Below the pieces are notes generated by a model. It saw only the letters and a program-made list of their open reading frames with translations, made no database searches and was not told where the DNA came from. DNA of 64,000 nucleotides from Stenotrophomonas sp. WZN-1 (GTDB lineage: Bacteria; Pseudomonadota; Gammaproteobacteria; Xanthomonadales; Xanthomonadaceae). The stretch lies in NCBI RefSeq assembly GCF_002192255.1, contig NZ_CP021768.1, forward strand, positions 3,490,001 to 3,554,000, read 5' to 3'. Within the stretch, counting starts at the first letter, position 1. Every line of letters starts with the position of its first letter. Below, one piece after another: positions 1 through 9,381 of the stretch. The translations under genes and the position numbers were made by a program.

Positions 1-185
1 ACGCCAAAGGCGGTGCCGGGGAACATGCGGCCGAACACCACATCTGCGGGGAACTGGAAGATCCCGACCAGGGCCATGGCGATGAAGCCGAGGATGGAGA
101 GGTTGTCGACGACCAGGCCGAAGAAGCCGTTGAAGTCGCCGGCGACAAACCAGCGACGCGGTGCGGCGGAAGCGGGAGCGGACAT
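1..185 (-). CDS. Permease-like membrane protein, N-terminal fragment
   Basis: Only the first 61 or so codons are in the window; the gene runs off the left edge. The ATG at 185 opens a basic, Ala/Ser/Pro-rich start followed by a stretch with FNGFFGLVVDN and a hydrophobic helix (LSILGFIAMALVGIF). This resembles the start of putative NCS2/xanthine-uracil type permeases, which begin with a similar DxxGFFGLxxDN pattern. The family call is from memory of that pattern; the transport motifs lie outside the window, so substrate and exact family are open. Confidence 0.5.
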   Translation of the reverse strand, partial: MSAPASAAPRRWFVAGDFNGFFGLVVDNLSILGFIAMALVGIFQFPADVVFGRMFPGTAFG

Positions 186-324
186 GGAAGGGGCGGTGGG
201 GGTGGGGACCGCCGATGGTAGGCCCAGCGGGGCCGGCGCGCCAATTCCGTCGTGGAATGATGGGTTCCAGCCAACGGCGGAGCCCCTCGTGGCTGGGTTG
301 GTCGCGGACAGCGATTTCTGGGTT

Positions 325-432
325 GGGCCGGTCGGGATGGGCTGCGCAGGACACGCCGTAAACCCATCCTTGGGGGCTCGATGGCGCCATCCATGGCGCC
401 AACGGTCCTGCACAGCCCGTCCCGCCCGGCCC
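325..432. repeat. Dispersed long palindrome, copy 1
   Basis: Outer arms of about 20 bp (325-344 and 413-432) are inverted copies with two mismatches. The inner arms GGGCTGCGCAGGAC (339-352) and GTCCTGCACAGCCC (405-418) also pair. The core contains CGCCGTAAACCCATCC and CATCCATGGCGCC, shared with the copies at 645-746 and 49008-49108. The element is likely non-coding and could form a long hairpin in DNA or RNA. Confidence 0.6.
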
Positions 433-502
433 CTGACAGTTTGCTGCGCGCGGCGGCCACGGAAGAGAATCAAAAGATCAAAAGCAAAGGCAGGCGCTCG
501 TT

Positions 503-568
503 GTAGAGCCGAGCCCATGCTCGGCTGCTGTACGCGAAGCCTCTGAGCCGAGCATGGCTCGGCTCTAC
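503..568. repeat. SMAG-type (GTAG) inverted repeat pair
   Basis: GTAGAGCCGAGCCCATGCTC at 503 is followed by its inverted partner ending in GGCTCTAC at 568, each half being a small hairpin around GAGC(C)ATGCTC. GTAG-tagged extragenic palindromes are an established repeat family of S. maltophilia (SMAG). The pair sits between genes and may act as an RNA-stabilising or terminating structure. Confidence 0.7.
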
Positions 569-594
569 AGAAGATCATTTCGATCATTCTTGCG

Positions 595-833
595 TTATCC
601 ACGCATCGCGTGGATCTACCGGCAGATCGCGATGATCTGTCGAAGGCGGGGTGGATCCGGTTGCGGGGGCGTGAGCGCCATGGATGCGGCGACCGAGCTT
701 ACATGGACGTACTTGCAGCGCCCCCCGCTACCGGACCCACCCCGCCCACTCACGGTAAACCAGCTTTTGACCTTGCTTCGGCGGTTGCCGTGGTTTCGGC
801 GGGTGCAGGGCGCAGCCCTGCATCGACCAACCA
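595..833. repeat. Dispersed long palindrome, copy 2, after poxB
   Basis: The palindrome proper spans about 645-746, with arms around GGCGGGGTGGATCCGG and CCGGACCCACCCCGCC. Its core is the reverse complement of the core in the copy at 49008-49108. Homology with that copy also extends outward: GATCTGTCGAAGGCGGGGTG on one side, and AGCTTTTGAC plus GCAGGGCGCAGCCCTG on the other. The unit ends at the poxB stop, so it may double as that gene's transcription end. Confidence 0.6.
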
Positions 834-2552
834 CTACTTCTTCAGGAAGTTGTCCACCAGCAGATGCTTCACGTCGTCGAAGCGGCCATTCAACACCGCT
901 TTGGCGGCATACAGCGCCGTACCGGCCACCTGCTTGGCCTCGATCTGCGGCGGCATCACCAGCTCGGCGCGGCTGGTATGCACGTCCAGCAACGCCGGAC
1001 CGCGCTGGGACAGGAAATCCTGCACCGCCTCCTCCAGATCCTCGCTGCGGGTAACCGTGCGGCCATGGAAGCCGATCACCTCGGCGAGGCGGCCGAAGTC
1101 CGGGTTCTTCAGGTCGGTGTAGTTGTCCAGCAAGCCTTCCACTTTCTGCTCCAGCTCGACGAAATTCAGCGAGCCGTTGTTGAACACCACCACCTTGATC
1201 GGCAGATTCTCCTGTACCGCCGTCAGCAGGTCGCCCAACAGCATTGCCAGACCGCCATCGCCGGACAGCGAGATCACCTGCCGGCCGGGGAACGCCTTCT
1301 GCAGGCCCAGCGCCTGCGGCATCGCGTTGGCCATCGTGCCGTGCAGCAAGCTGGTCAGCGTGCGGCGGCGGCCATTCACCCGGATATGCCGCAGCACCCA
1401 CACCATCGGCGAGCCGCCGTCGGCGGTGAACAGCGCATCGTCGCTGGCATGCTTCGACAGCAGCGCGGTCAGGTGCTGCGGATGGATCAATTCGCCTTCA
1501 CCCGGCTGTTCTTCCTTTTCGCGCTTGTTCAGTGCCTTGTCACGACGCTCGATGCATTCGTCCAGGAAGCTGCTGTCCTCGCGTGGCGGCAGCATCGGCA
1601 GCAAGGCGTCCAGCGTTGGTGCGACATCACCGACCACGCCCAGATTCACCGGATGGCGGCGGCCGAGGTGACTGCCATCGCGGTCGACCTGGATGATCGT
1701 GGCCTTGTCCGGGTAGAACTGGCCCCACGCGAAATCGGCACCGAGCAGCAGCAGCGTGTCGCACTCCATCAGCGTGTGGAAGCCGGATTCGATGCCGAAG
1801 ATGCCGGTCATGCCCATGTTGTACGGGTTGTCCGGCTCGACGAAATCCTTGGCGCGTGAGGTATGCGCGACCGGGGCCTGCAGGCGCCGGGCCAGTTCCA
1901 GCAGTTGCGCGTGCGCACCCTGGCAACCGGCACCGGCGTAGACACCAATGCGCTTGCCCTGCCCCAACAACTCGGCGATCCGCTGCAGTTCAGCGTCGGA
2001 AGGTCGCAGCACCGGGTGGGTGTAGTGCACCGAGAACGGCACATCGTGCTTCACCTCGGCCTGGCTGATATCGGCCGGCAGGATCACCACCGCCACGCCG
2101 CGGCGACTGATTGCGGCCTGGCAGGCCAGTGTCACCACGCGGCGCGCCTGTTCGGCGCTGTGCACCTGCTCGCAGAACACCGAACAACTGGCGTACACCG
2201 CCTTGAAGTCCACTTCCTGCGGGAATTCCATGCCCAGCTCGCTGGTCACCACCTGGCTGGCGATCAGTACCATCGGCGCACGGTTGCGGTTGCTCTCGAA
2301 GACGCCGTTGATGAAATGCAGGCTGCCGGGGCCGCAGGAACCGGCGCAGGCGGTCAGCTCGCCGCTCACCAGCGAATCGGCGCCGGCAGCGAATGCGGCC
2401 ACTTCCTCATGGCGTACATGCACCCAGGCGATCTCACTGCCATGCATCGCATCGGTCACATGGTTGAGCGTATCGCCCACGATGCCGTAGCAACGGCGGA
2501 CACCGGCCTGCTGCAGGGCATCCACCACGATTTCGGCCACGCGCTTGCTCAT
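834..2552 (-). CDS. poxB: Pyruvate dehydrogenase (quinone), PoxB
   Basis: A thiamine-diphosphate flavoenzyme that decarboxylates pyruvate to acetate and CO2 and passes electrons to ubiquinone at the inner membrane. From the ATG at 2552 the product is 572 residues, the length of E. coli PoxB. The N-terminal ThDP domain carries the catalytic glutamate in HVRHEEVAAF (about residue 48). The C-terminal ThDP domain shows SLSGDGGLAMLLG and, about 25 residues on, VVFNNGS, the GDG-NN cofactor motif. An ATG three codons upstream is in frame, but GAGG sits 9 bases before the second ATG and touches the first, favouring 2552. It is transcribed alone; a dispersed palindrome follows the stop. Other ThDP oxidases (acetolactate synthase-like) are less likely given the length and motif spacing. 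Confidence 0.9.
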   Translation of the reverse strand: MSKRVAEIVVDALQQAGVRRCYGIVGDTLNHVTDAMHGSEIAWVHVRHEEVAAFAAGADSLVSGELTACAGSCGPGSLHFINGVFESNRNRAPMVLIASQVVTSELGMEFPQEVDFKAVYASCSVFCEQVHSAEQARRVVTLACQAAISRRGVAVVILPADISQAEVKHDVPFSVHYTHPVLRPSDAELQRIAELLGQGKRIGVYAGAGCQGAHAQLLELARRLQAPVAHTSRAKDFVEPDNPYNMGMTGIFGIESGFHTLMECDTLLLLGADFAWGQFYPDKATIIQVDRDGSHLGRRHPVNLGVVGDVAPTLDALLPMLPPREDSSFLDECIERRDKALNKREKEEQPGEGELIHPQHLTALLSKHASDDALFTADGGSPMVWVLRHIRVNGRRRTLTSLLHGTMANAMPQALGLQKAFPGRQVISLSGDGGLAMLLGDLLTAVQENLPIKVVVFNNGSLNFVELEQKVEGLLDNYTDLKNPDFGRLAEVIGFHGRTVTRSEDLEEAVQDFLSQRGPALLDVHTSRAELVMPPQIEAKQVAGTALYAAKAVLNGRFDDVKHLLVDNFLKK

Positions 2553-2661
2553 CGGATACATCCTCGAACGGGGGAACGTCCGAGGCTAGACCCCGCGAAG
2601 TGATGCCCCCGTGGGCAAGACGCGCATCGCCTCGTTCTGCAAACCCGGGGCGGATCCCTCG

Positions 2662-3519
2662 TCAATCGTTGACGTTGATCCAGCCCACCACCGCGCCCTG
2701 CTTCGGGTTGCGGTAGCGCAGCTTCATCCAGCCATCCTGTTCATCCAGCATTTCCACGCGGTCGCCCTGCACCAGGTAACGCTTGGTGCTGGACGCGCCG
2801 GGCCGGTCGAACAGGAACAGGCGCGCGGGTACCACGGTGGCCTGCTGACCACGCAGCGGCCCGTCGGGCGGTGCGCCCAGGCCATCGGCAATCGCGCTCT
2901 CCAGCACGCGACCGGCAGGATCGTAAGTACGCCAGACCGCCAGCGGCCCCTGCTCGTCGGTCTGTTCCCAATGCAGCGCGGCGTTCAGCGTGTCGCCCAG
3001 CATCAACACGCTCTCGGAGCGGTACAGATAGAGCTTCGTACCTGCAAACCGGTACTGATCGGTGTACCACATCGGGCCACTGCGGCAGCTGCTGGTCAGG
3101 GTGCGGCTCGAACGATCAACCGTCAGCCCCATCAGGTCACCGCAGCTGTCCTTGCCATGGGTGTCGGCCTGCAGCGCGCGGAACCCGGCACTGGCCGGGT
3201 CGAAGCGGTACACCGCCACCGCCTCGTTGACCATGCCCACCGAAGCGCGTGCGACCAGTTCCGGGTAGCCATCGAAATCGGCGTCCTCCAGACCCCAGCG
3301 CGAATTGCCGTCGGCGTCCGCCGCGCCCGCCAGCGTCTGACGCTTGCCCGACGGTGACAGCTGCACCGCGATGCTGCCGTCCTGCTGGGGATCCGCGTGC
3401 GCCTGTACGTGCGCGGCCACTTGGAACCGCAGCGTTTCGCCGTCATCCCCACGCGCCTGCGCCGACGCTGCCAGCACGCCTGCCAACACCAGGCCCAGCA
3501 TGCACTCCATGTAGTTCAT
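2662..3519 (-). CDS. Exported XAC2610-like protein with SH3-like C terminus
   Basis: A 285-residue secreted or periplasmic protein with an N-terminal signal peptide (hydrophobic core LGLVLAGVLAASA, likely cut after AQA). The middle part (EDADFDGYPELVAR, about residues 85-100) resembles XAC2610-type proteins of Xanthomonads, which carry FG-GAP-like acidic loops. The last 60 residues (VQGDRVEMLDEQDGWMKLRY, then GWI) look like a bacterial SH3 domain, often a peptidoglycan or ligand binder. The ATG at 3519 is preferred because GGGAG lies 5 bases upstream. The next gene on the strand, a lipoprotein, ends 36 bases upstream, so the two may be co-transcribed. Function is unknown. Confidence 0.7.
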   Translation of the reverse strand: MNYMECMLGLVLAGVLAASAQARGDDGETLRFQVAAHVQAHADPQQDGSIAVQLSPSGKRQTLAGAADADGNSRWGLEDADFDGYPELVARASVGMVNEAVAVYRFDPASAGFRALQADTHGKDSCGDLMGLTVDRSSRTLTSSCRSGPMWYTDQYRFAGTKLYLYRSESVLMLGDTLNAALHWEQTDEQGPLAVWRTYDPAGRVLESAIADGLGAPPDGPLRGQQATVVPARLFLFDRPGASSTKRYLVQGDRVEMLDEQDGWMKLRYRNPKQGAVVGWINVND

Positions 3520-3555
3520 CATCGCTCCCTGCGGCACCGCACTGGCACCTTCACC

Positions 3556-4038
3556 TCAGAACGATACGTCAACCGCCTGCCGCGACCACAGCACCGACTG
3601 ATGCTTGGTCTGCTGCTTCCAAGCCAGGCGGATCGCTTCGATGTCGGCGCGGCGCTGGGGGGTGTCCTCGTGCAGCACCACCAGCACCTTGGTGCGCAGG
3701 CGGTTGGGCGCGGCATCGCCGCGGAACAGCCACTGGCCGTAGGCATCGAACACGGTCAGGCCATCCGGGAAGCGCGGGGTCACTTCCTTGTCCAGGAAGG
3801 TGCGCCACTGCGCCTCGCTGATGGTGTCGGCCTGCGGGCGGTTGCCGGCGCCCTGCTCCTCGCCCACGCCGAAGTACAGCTCACTGCGCACCCAGCCGTG
3901 GCCGGCGGACGGGCGTGCGGCATCACCCTTCAGTTCGGCGGTGGTGGCTGTGGCATAGGCACTGGGCGCCTGCGAAGAGAGGCTGGCGCAGCCGCTGGTG
4001 GCCAGCAGCACGGCGAAGACGAGGCCAAGGTGTTTCAT
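3556..4038 (-). CDS. DUF3574 lipoprotein
   Basis: A 160-residue lipoprotein of unknown function. The signal sequence ends in a lipobox (LLATSGC), so the mature protein should be lipid-anchored, probably in the outer membrane. The mature part fits DUF3574: RSELYFGVGEE, then TPRFPDGLTVFDAYGQWLF, and VVLHEDTP. The start at 4038 is preferred over an upstream in-frame ATG because CCGGAGCTG precedes it at a normal distance and gives a proper signal peptide. The XAC2610-like gene follows on the same strand. Confidence 0.8.
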   Translation of the reverse strand: MKHLGLVFAVLLATSGCASLSSQAPSAYATATTAELKGDAARPSAGHGWVRSELYFGVGEEQGAGNRPQADTISEAQWRTFLDKEVTPRFPDGLTVFDAYGQWLFRGDAAPNRLRTKVLVVLHEDTPQRRADIEAIRLAWKQQTKHQSVLWSRQAVDVSF

Positions 4039-4254
4039 CGGTACAGCTCCGGGGAAGGGGGACAAGGCGAGCCGGCAGCGTACAGCGCCACCGGCCCGGC
4101 ATGCTGATGCCAGCAGGACATCAACTCATGCCGGACCGGCAGGGGCTTGCATCCGCAGCGGTCATCACGCGAAGATAATATATCGCTTCATCCGGATGGA
4201 TGTAAGTGAAACTACCCCCCCCTTCCCCGTCGTCGTTGTTGCCGGAGCCCCTCA

Positions 4255-6690
4255 ATGTCCGCCCGCCTGCCCGCGTCGCCGCTCGGCCTCGCCATTGCCC
4301 TCGCGCTTTCCTCTGCCGCCGTCCCGGCCCTGGCCCAGGACGCCACCAACCTGGACACGGTGATCGTCACCGGCACCCGTGCCGCCGACCGCACTGTGCT
4401 CGAATCCACCTCGCCGGTGGATGTACTCACCGCCGAGGACATCCGCAAGGCCGGCGTGGTCAATGGTGAACTGGGCAGTGCGCTGCAGGCATTGCTGCCC
4501 TCGTTCAACTTCCCGCGCCAGTCCAACTCCGGCGGCGCCGACCACGTGCGCGCGGCGCAGCTGCGTGGCCTGTCGCCGGACCAGGTGCTGGTGCTGGTCA
4601 ATGGCAAGCGCCGCCACCACACTGCGCTGGTCAACACCGACAGCAAGATCGGCAAGGGCACCACGCCGGTCGACTTCAACTCGATCCCGGTCAGTGCGAT
4701 CAAGCGCATCGAAGTGCTGCGTGACGGCGCTGGTGCGCTGTACGGCTCGGATGCGGTGGCCGGCGTGATCAACGTGATCCTCGACAACGGCGGTGACGGC
4801 GGCGAGATCGAGGCCAGCTACGGTTCCAACCACACCGACCTCAAGCCGATCGGCCGCACTCTCACCGACGGCCAGACCGGCAACATCAGCGCCAAGGTCG
4901 GCACCTCGCTGGGCGAAGATGGCGGCTTCCTGCGCGTCGGCCTGGAGTACAAGCACCGCAACGGCACCAACCGCGCCGGCTTCGACCAGATTCCGCCGTG
5001 GGACCAGACGCCGGACAACCTGGCGCTGCAGGGCAAGCGCAACTATGTGCTGGGCGATGGCAAGAGCAAGGACATCAACCTGTGGCTGAACACCGAGATC
5101 CCGGTGGGCCAGACGTCGACGTTCTACGCGTTCGGCACCTTCAACCAGCGGGATACCGAAGGCGCGAACTACTTCCGCTATCCCGATGGCGATGCCAACT
5201 GGAAGCAGGTCTATCCGAACGGTTACCGACCGATCTCCGAAGGCGAGAACCGCGACGTGCAGGCCGTGGCCGGCGTACGCGGCCAGTGGGGTGAATGGAG
5301 CTACGACGGCAGCCTGGATTACGGCCAGAACGACTTCACCTACCGACTGCGTGATTCGCTCAACGCCTCGCTGGGCCCGACCAGCCCGACCCGCTTCAAG
5401 ACCGCCGACTACGAGTACGCGCAGACCGTGGGCAACCTCGACCTGAGCCGCGTGTTCACCCAGAGCGACAGCATCAGCCACACCCTGGGCCTGGGCGTGG
5501 AAGCGCGCCATGAGCGCTACCAGACCCGTCCCGGCGACCCGGCCAGCTACGCCGCCGGCCCCTACACCGATCGCCCGACCGGCTCGCAGGCCGGTGGTGG
5601 CCTGACGCCGCAGGATGCGGCCCGCCTGTCGCGCGACGTGGCCAGTGCCTACGCCAGCCTGTCCAGCCAGTTCGGCGAGAAGTTCTCCACCGATCTGGCC
5701 GCGCGCTACGAGCACAACGACGACTTCGGCGGTGAACTGACCGGCAAGCTCGGCCTGCGCTATGAATTCACCCCGGCGTTCGCGTTGCGCGGTGCCATCT
5801 CCAACAACTTCCGTGCTCCGTCGCTGGCGCAGATCGGCTACGAGTCCACGTCCACCGGCTACAACGCCGGCGGACAGCTGGTGCAGGGCCGCCTGTTGTC
5901 GGTCAACAATCCGATCGCGCGTGGCTTGGGTGCGCAGAACCTGCAGCCGGAGAAGTCGATCAACACCTCGCTCGGCTTCACCAGCCGCATCGGCGAGCAC
6001 CTCGACCTGTCGCTGGACTTCTTCCAGATCGATATCGATGACCGCATCGCGCTGTCGGAGAGCATCACCGGTGACGCACTGACCGATTACGTGGCCGCCA
6101 ACTACGGCGTCAGCGGCCTGCAGAGCGCCAGCTTCTTCGTCAATGCCGCCGATACCCGCACCCGTGGCGCCGAGCTTGTCACCAACTGGCGCCAGTCGCT
6201 GGGCGATGGCCAGCTGCTGCTGACCGGCACCTATGCGTACACCAAAACCACGCTGAAGAACGTGCTGGCCACGCCGGCGCAGCTGCGCGCGCTGAACCCG
6301 GACTACGTGCTGTTCGGCATCGAAGAGACCAACACCCTCACCGATGCCACGCCGCGCACGCGTGGCAGTTTCTCGGCCGCATGGAGCAACGACCACTGGT
6401 CGCTGAGCACCCGCGTGAACCGCTATGGCAGCGCCACCCGCGTGTTCAACTTCGGTGATGGCTACATCCCGCGCCAGACCTACCAGGCCGAATGGCAGCT
6501 GGATGCGGAAGTGGAGTACCGCATCACCCCGCGCTTGAGCGTGGCCATCGGCGGGCAGAACCTGACCGACAACTACCCGGATCGATCCAACAGCGATATC
6601 CACTACTTCGGCAACCTGCCATATGACGTGCTGTCGCCGATCGGCAGCAACGGCGCGTACTACTACGGCCGCGTCCGCTACACGTTCTGA
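4255..6690 (+). CDS. TonB-dependent outer-membrane receptor
   Basis: An 811-residue gated outer-membrane transporter that takes up a bound ligand with energy from TonB-ExbBD. It has a signal peptide (cut near ALAQ, residue 28), a TonB-box-like segment (LDTVIVTGTR), a plug domain to about residue 160 (VLVLVNGKRRHH, IEVLRDGAGALYGSDAVAG), and a 22-strand barrel ending in aromatic YYYGRVRYTF. CGGAG lies 7 bases before the ATG. The ligand cannot be read from the sequence; it lacks the long N-terminal extension of receptors that signal through FecR. Trehalose genes follow 110 bases downstream, so a carbohydrate ligand is possible, but this is only context. Confidence 0.85.
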   Translation: MSARLPASPLGLAIALALSSAAVPALAQDATNLDTVIVTGTRAADRTVLESTSPVDVLTAEDIRKAGVVNGELGSALQALLPSFNFPRQSNSGGADHVRAAQLRGLSPDQVLVLVNGKRRHHTALVNTDSKIGKGTTPVDFNSIPVSAIKRIEVLRDGAGALYGSDAVAGVINVILDNGGDGGEIEASYGSNHTDLKPIGRTLTDGQTGNISAKVGTSLGEDGGFLRVGLEYKHRNGTNRAGFDQIPPWDQTPDNLALQGKRNYVLGDGKSKDINLWLNTEIPVGQTSTFYAFGTFNQRDTEGANYFRYPDGDANWKQVYPNGYRPISEGENRDVQAVAGVRGQWGEWSYDGSLDYGQNDFTYRLRDSLNASLGPTSPTRFKTADYEYAQTVGNLDLSRVFTQSDSISHTLGLGVEARHERYQTRPGDPASYAAGPYTDRPTGSQAGGGLTPQDAARLSRDVASAYASLSSQFGEKFSTDLAARYEHNDDFGGELTGKLGLRYEFTPAFALRGAISNNFRAPSLAQIGYESTSTGYNAGGQLVQGRLLSVNNPIARGLGAQNLQPEKSINTSLGFTSRIGEHLDLSLDFFQIDIDDRIALSESITGDALTDYVAANYGVSGLQSASFFVNAADTRTRGAELVTNWRQSLGDGQLLLTGTYAYTKTTLKNVLATPAQLRALNPDYVLFGIEETNTLTDATPRTRGSFSAAWSNDHWSLSTRVNRYGSATRVFNFGDGYIPRQTYQAEWQLDAEVEYRITPRLSVAIGGQNLTDNYPDRSNSDIHYFGNLPYDVLSPIGSNGAYYYGRVRYTF

Positions 6691-6800
6691 TTGCATTGGG
6701 TGTAACTGCCTTGGGTGGGTGCGGACCGTTGGTCGGCACTACCCAATCCGTAGCCTGCCCTCGACCCGACGTACACGCCCACGCTGGCAAGCTGGGCGTC

Positions 6801-7559
6801 ATGGCTGAACCGCTCCCCCTGCGTCCGCCACCGCCATTGCTGGACGACGCCTGTGCGTTGTTCCTCGATGTCGACGGCACCCTGATCGAATTCGCTGCAC
6901 GCCCGGATGCCGTGCAGTTGCTGCCGGATGTGCGTGAAGCCATCGGCCGCATCAGCGACCGCCTGGAAGGTGCCGTGGCACTGGTCAGTGGTCGCCCACT
7001 TGAACAGCTGGATCAACTGTTCGCGCCTTTGAAGCTGCCCGCCGCCGGCCTGCATGGCCACGAACTGCGTGGCGAAGACGGTCGCGTACTGCGTGACGAA
7101 CATGACGACGACACCGCCGAGTGGCTGCACGCGCTGCACCAGCAGGCGATGCGCTTTGCCCACGGCCATCCCGGCGTGCTGGTGGAAGACAAGGGCGTCG
7201 GCCTGGCACTGCACTGGCGCGGTGCGCCGCACGCGGCAAGTGATGTGCGCGCCTTCGCCGACCGCCACGTGCGTGGCCGTGCCAGCTACCGCCTGCAACC
7301 GGGCGACCACGTCGTTGAGTTCGTTCCCGTCGGCACCGACAAGGGCCGCGCCGTGCGGCGGATGATGCAGTACCTGCCGTTCCGTGGCCGCCTGCCGGTG
7401 TTCCTCGGCGATGACCTGACCGATGAGTTCGGCTTCGACGCCGCCAACGTCCAGCATGGCTGGAGTGTGCTGGTGGGCGAACGTGAACCCAGCAAGGCGG
7501 TGTTCGCGCTGCCTGACATACGCAGCGTGCACGCCTGGCTGCGTGAGAATGCCTATTGA
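6801..7559 (+). CDS. otsB: Trehalose-6-phosphate phosphatase, OtsB
   Basis: A cytoplasmic HAD-superfamily phosphatase that removes phosphate from trehalose-6-phosphate, the second step of the OtsAB pathway. From the ATG at 6801 it has 252 residues. HAD motif I is LFLDVDGTLIEF (about residues 20-31), the motif II region reads ALVSGRP, and motif IV is FLGDDLTDEFGF near residue 205, with the GDDxTDE signature typical of OtsB. The frame is open further upstream to 6696, but the added residues do not fit the family. It overlaps or adjoins the GH15 gene, which is followed by otsA, so the three should form an operon. Trehalose protects against osmotic, heat and desiccation stress. Confidence 0.92.
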   Translation: MAEPLPLRPPPPLLDDACALFLDVDGTLIEFAARPDAVQLLPDVREAIGRISDRLEGAVALVSGRPLEQLDQLFAPLKLPAAGLHGHELRGEDGRVLRDEHDDDTAEWLHALHQQAMRFAHGHPGVLVEDKGVGLALHWRGAPHAASDVRAFADRHVRGRASYRLQPGDHVVEFVPVGTDKGRAVRRMMQYLPFRGRLPVFLGDDLTDEFGFDAANVQHGWSVLVGEREPSKAVFALPDIRSVHAWLRENAY

Positions 7560-7599
7560 CCCGGCCAACCCCACGGCCGCAACCGAGATGTACCGCGTG

Positions 7600-9381
7600 A
7601 TGACCCAACCCGATCTTGATCTGGGCGTGGTCGGCAACGGCAGCTTCGGCGCCCTGGTCGACAAGCGCGCCCGCGTTGTCTGGAGCTGCCTGCCCACCTT
7701 CGACGGCGACCCCACCTTCTGTGCCCTGCTCGGCCCCAACCAGCAGACCGGTGGCGACTTCGCCATCGAGCTGGAGGACTTCGCCAGCAGCGAGCAGGAA
7801 TACCTGACCAACACGGCGATCCTGCGCACCGTGCTGCGCGACGCGCACGGCGGCGAACTGGAAATCCTCGATTTCGCCCCGCGCTGGCGGCAGAACGACC
7901 GCTTCTACCGCCCGGTCAGCCTGATCCGCCAGGTGCGCCCGCTGGCCGGCAGCCCACGCATCACCGTGCGCGCACGGCCGCTGGCCGACTGGGGCGCGCG
8001 CGTGCCCGAGTCCACCTGGGGCAGCAACCATGTGCGCTGGATCCTGCCCGAGCACGTGCTGCGGTTGACCACCGACGTACCGGTACGCTTCATCCGCGAT
8101 GGCCTGCCGTTCGTGCTCAACCACCCCATCCACCTGATCCTGGGCGTGGATGAATCGCTCAACCGCTCGATCAGCGGCTACGTACAGGAAGCCTTCCAGC
8201 GCACCCGCGACTACTGGCGTGAATGGGTGCGTTACCTGTCCATTCCGCTGGAATGGCAGGACGCAGTGATCCGCAGTGCGATCACGTTGAAGCTGTGCCA
8301 GTACGAGGACAGCGGCGCGATCATCGCGGCGATGACCACCTCCATACCGGAAGCCCCCGGCAGCGTGCGCAACTGGGACTACCGCTACTGCTGGCTGCGC
8401 GATGCAGCGTTCGTGGTGCGTGCACTGAACCGCCTCGGCGCGACGCGCACGATGGAGCAGTTCCTCGGCTATATCTTCAACCTGGCCACCACCGATGGCA
8501 CGCTGCAGCCGCTGTACGGCATCGGCTTCGAGGCCAAGCTGGACGAAGACGAAGTACCCAGCCTGTCGGGCTATCGCGGCATGGGCCCGGTGCGGCGCGG
8601 CAACCTGGCCTGGGTGCAGCGCCAGCACGATGTCTACGGCAGCGTAGTGCTGGCCTCCACCCAGCTGTTCTTCGACCGGCGCCTGCAGGACCCGGGTGAT
8701 GCGCACACCTTTGCCCGCCTGGAGCCCCTCGGCGAGCAGGCCTTCGCCCTGCACGACGTACCCGATGCCGGCCTGTGGGAGTTCCGTGGCCGCACCGAAG
8801 TGCACACCTACACCAGCGCGATGTGCTGGGCCGCCTGCGACCGCCTGTGCAAGATCGCCGTGCGCCTGAAGCGCGACGACCGCGCCCATTACTGGCGCGA
8901 GCGCGCAGACACCATCCACGCGCGCATCATGGCCGAGTCCTGGAGCGAAGAACGGGGCCACTTCACCGATACCTTCGGCGGCCATCGGCTGGACGCTTCG
9001 CTGCTGCTGCTGGCCGACATCGGCTTCATCGATGCGCTGGACGCGCGCTTCATCGCCACCGTCGAAGCCATCGGCCGCGACCTCAAGCATGGCAATTCGC
9101 TGTACCGCTATGTCGCACCAGATGACTTCGGTGAGCCGGAAACCAGCTTCACCATCTGCACCTTCTGGTACATCGATGCGCTGGCCGCCATCGGGCGCCT
9201 CGACGAGGCACGCGGGATGTTCGAACTGCTGTTGAAGCAGCGCAACCACCTGGGCCTGCTGTCGGAGGACCTGGCCTTCGACAGCGGCGAAGCCTGGGGC
9301 AACTTCCCGCAGACCTATTCGCACGTCGGCCTGATCACCGCCGCGATGCGCCTGTCGCGGTCCTGGCAGGAGGCATCGTGA
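7600..9381 (+). CDS. Glycoside hydrolase family 15 (glucoamylase/trehalase-like)
   Basis: A GH15 enzyme of 593 residues from the ATG at 7600 (MTQPDLDLG). An ATG at 7549 that overlaps the otsB stop by 11 bases, and another at 7588, are alternatives. The N-terminal beta domain starts GVVGNGSFGALVD; the (alpha/alpha)6 barrel shows the signature NWDYRYCWLRDAAFVV (about residue 260) and GLLSEDLAFDSGEAWGNFPQ near the C terminus, where the catalytic base glutamate is expected. No signal peptide is visible, so it should act in the cytoplasm. GH15 members hydrolyse alpha-glucans or trehalose; its place between otsB and otsA suggests trehalose or a trehalose-related glucan as substrate. Its stop overlaps the otsA start. 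Confidence 0.88.
   Translation: MTQPDLDLGVVGNGSFGALVDKRARVVWSCLPTFDGDPTFCALLGPNQQTGGDFAIELEDFASSEQEYLTNTAILRTVLRDAHGGELEILDFAPRWRQNDRFYRPVSLIRQVRPLAGSPRITVRARPLADWGARVPESTWGSNHVRWILPEHVLRLTTDVPVRFIRDGLPFVLNHPIHLILGVDESLNRSISGYVQEAFQRTRDYWREWVRYLSIPLEWQDAVIRSAITLKLCQYEDSGAIIAAMTTSIPEAPGSVRNWDYRYCWLRDAAFVVRALNRLGATRTMEQFLGYIFNLATTDGTLQPLYGIGFEAKLDEDEVPSLSGYRGMGPVRRGNLAWVQRQHDVYGSVVLASTQLFFDRRLQDPGDAHTFARLEPLGEQAFALHDVPDAGLWEFRGRTEVHTYTSAMCWAACDRLCKIAVRLKRDDRAHYWRERADTIHARIMAESWSEERGHFTDTFGGHRLDASLLLLADIGFIDALDARFIATVEAIGRDLKHGNSLYRYVAPDDFGEPETSFTICTFWYIDALAAIGRLDEARGMFELLLKQRNHLGLLSEDLAFDSGEAWGNFPQTYSHVGLITAAMRLSRSWQEAS

Larger units (their letters stand above)
186..833. other. Gene-free gap filled with repeats
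   Basis: No credible coding region is visible on either strand in these 650 bases between the permease start and the poxB stop. The gap holds two members of a dispersed palindromic element (about 325-432 and 595-833), a GTAG-type palindrome pair (503-568), and a short palindrome around TCCACGC near 598-620. The promoter for the leftward permease gene should lie just right of 185, but no convincing boxes were seen. Confidence 0.6.

Noticed and set aside
4140..4200. Promoter with GATAAT before the TonB-dependent receptor
   Set aside because: The nearest -35-like TTGCAT is 21 bases away, too far for a convincing sigma-70 pair.
4252..6696. An 814-codon open frame on the minus strand
   Set aside because: It is the antisense of the TonB-dependent receptor, whose signal peptide, plug and barrel are convincing.
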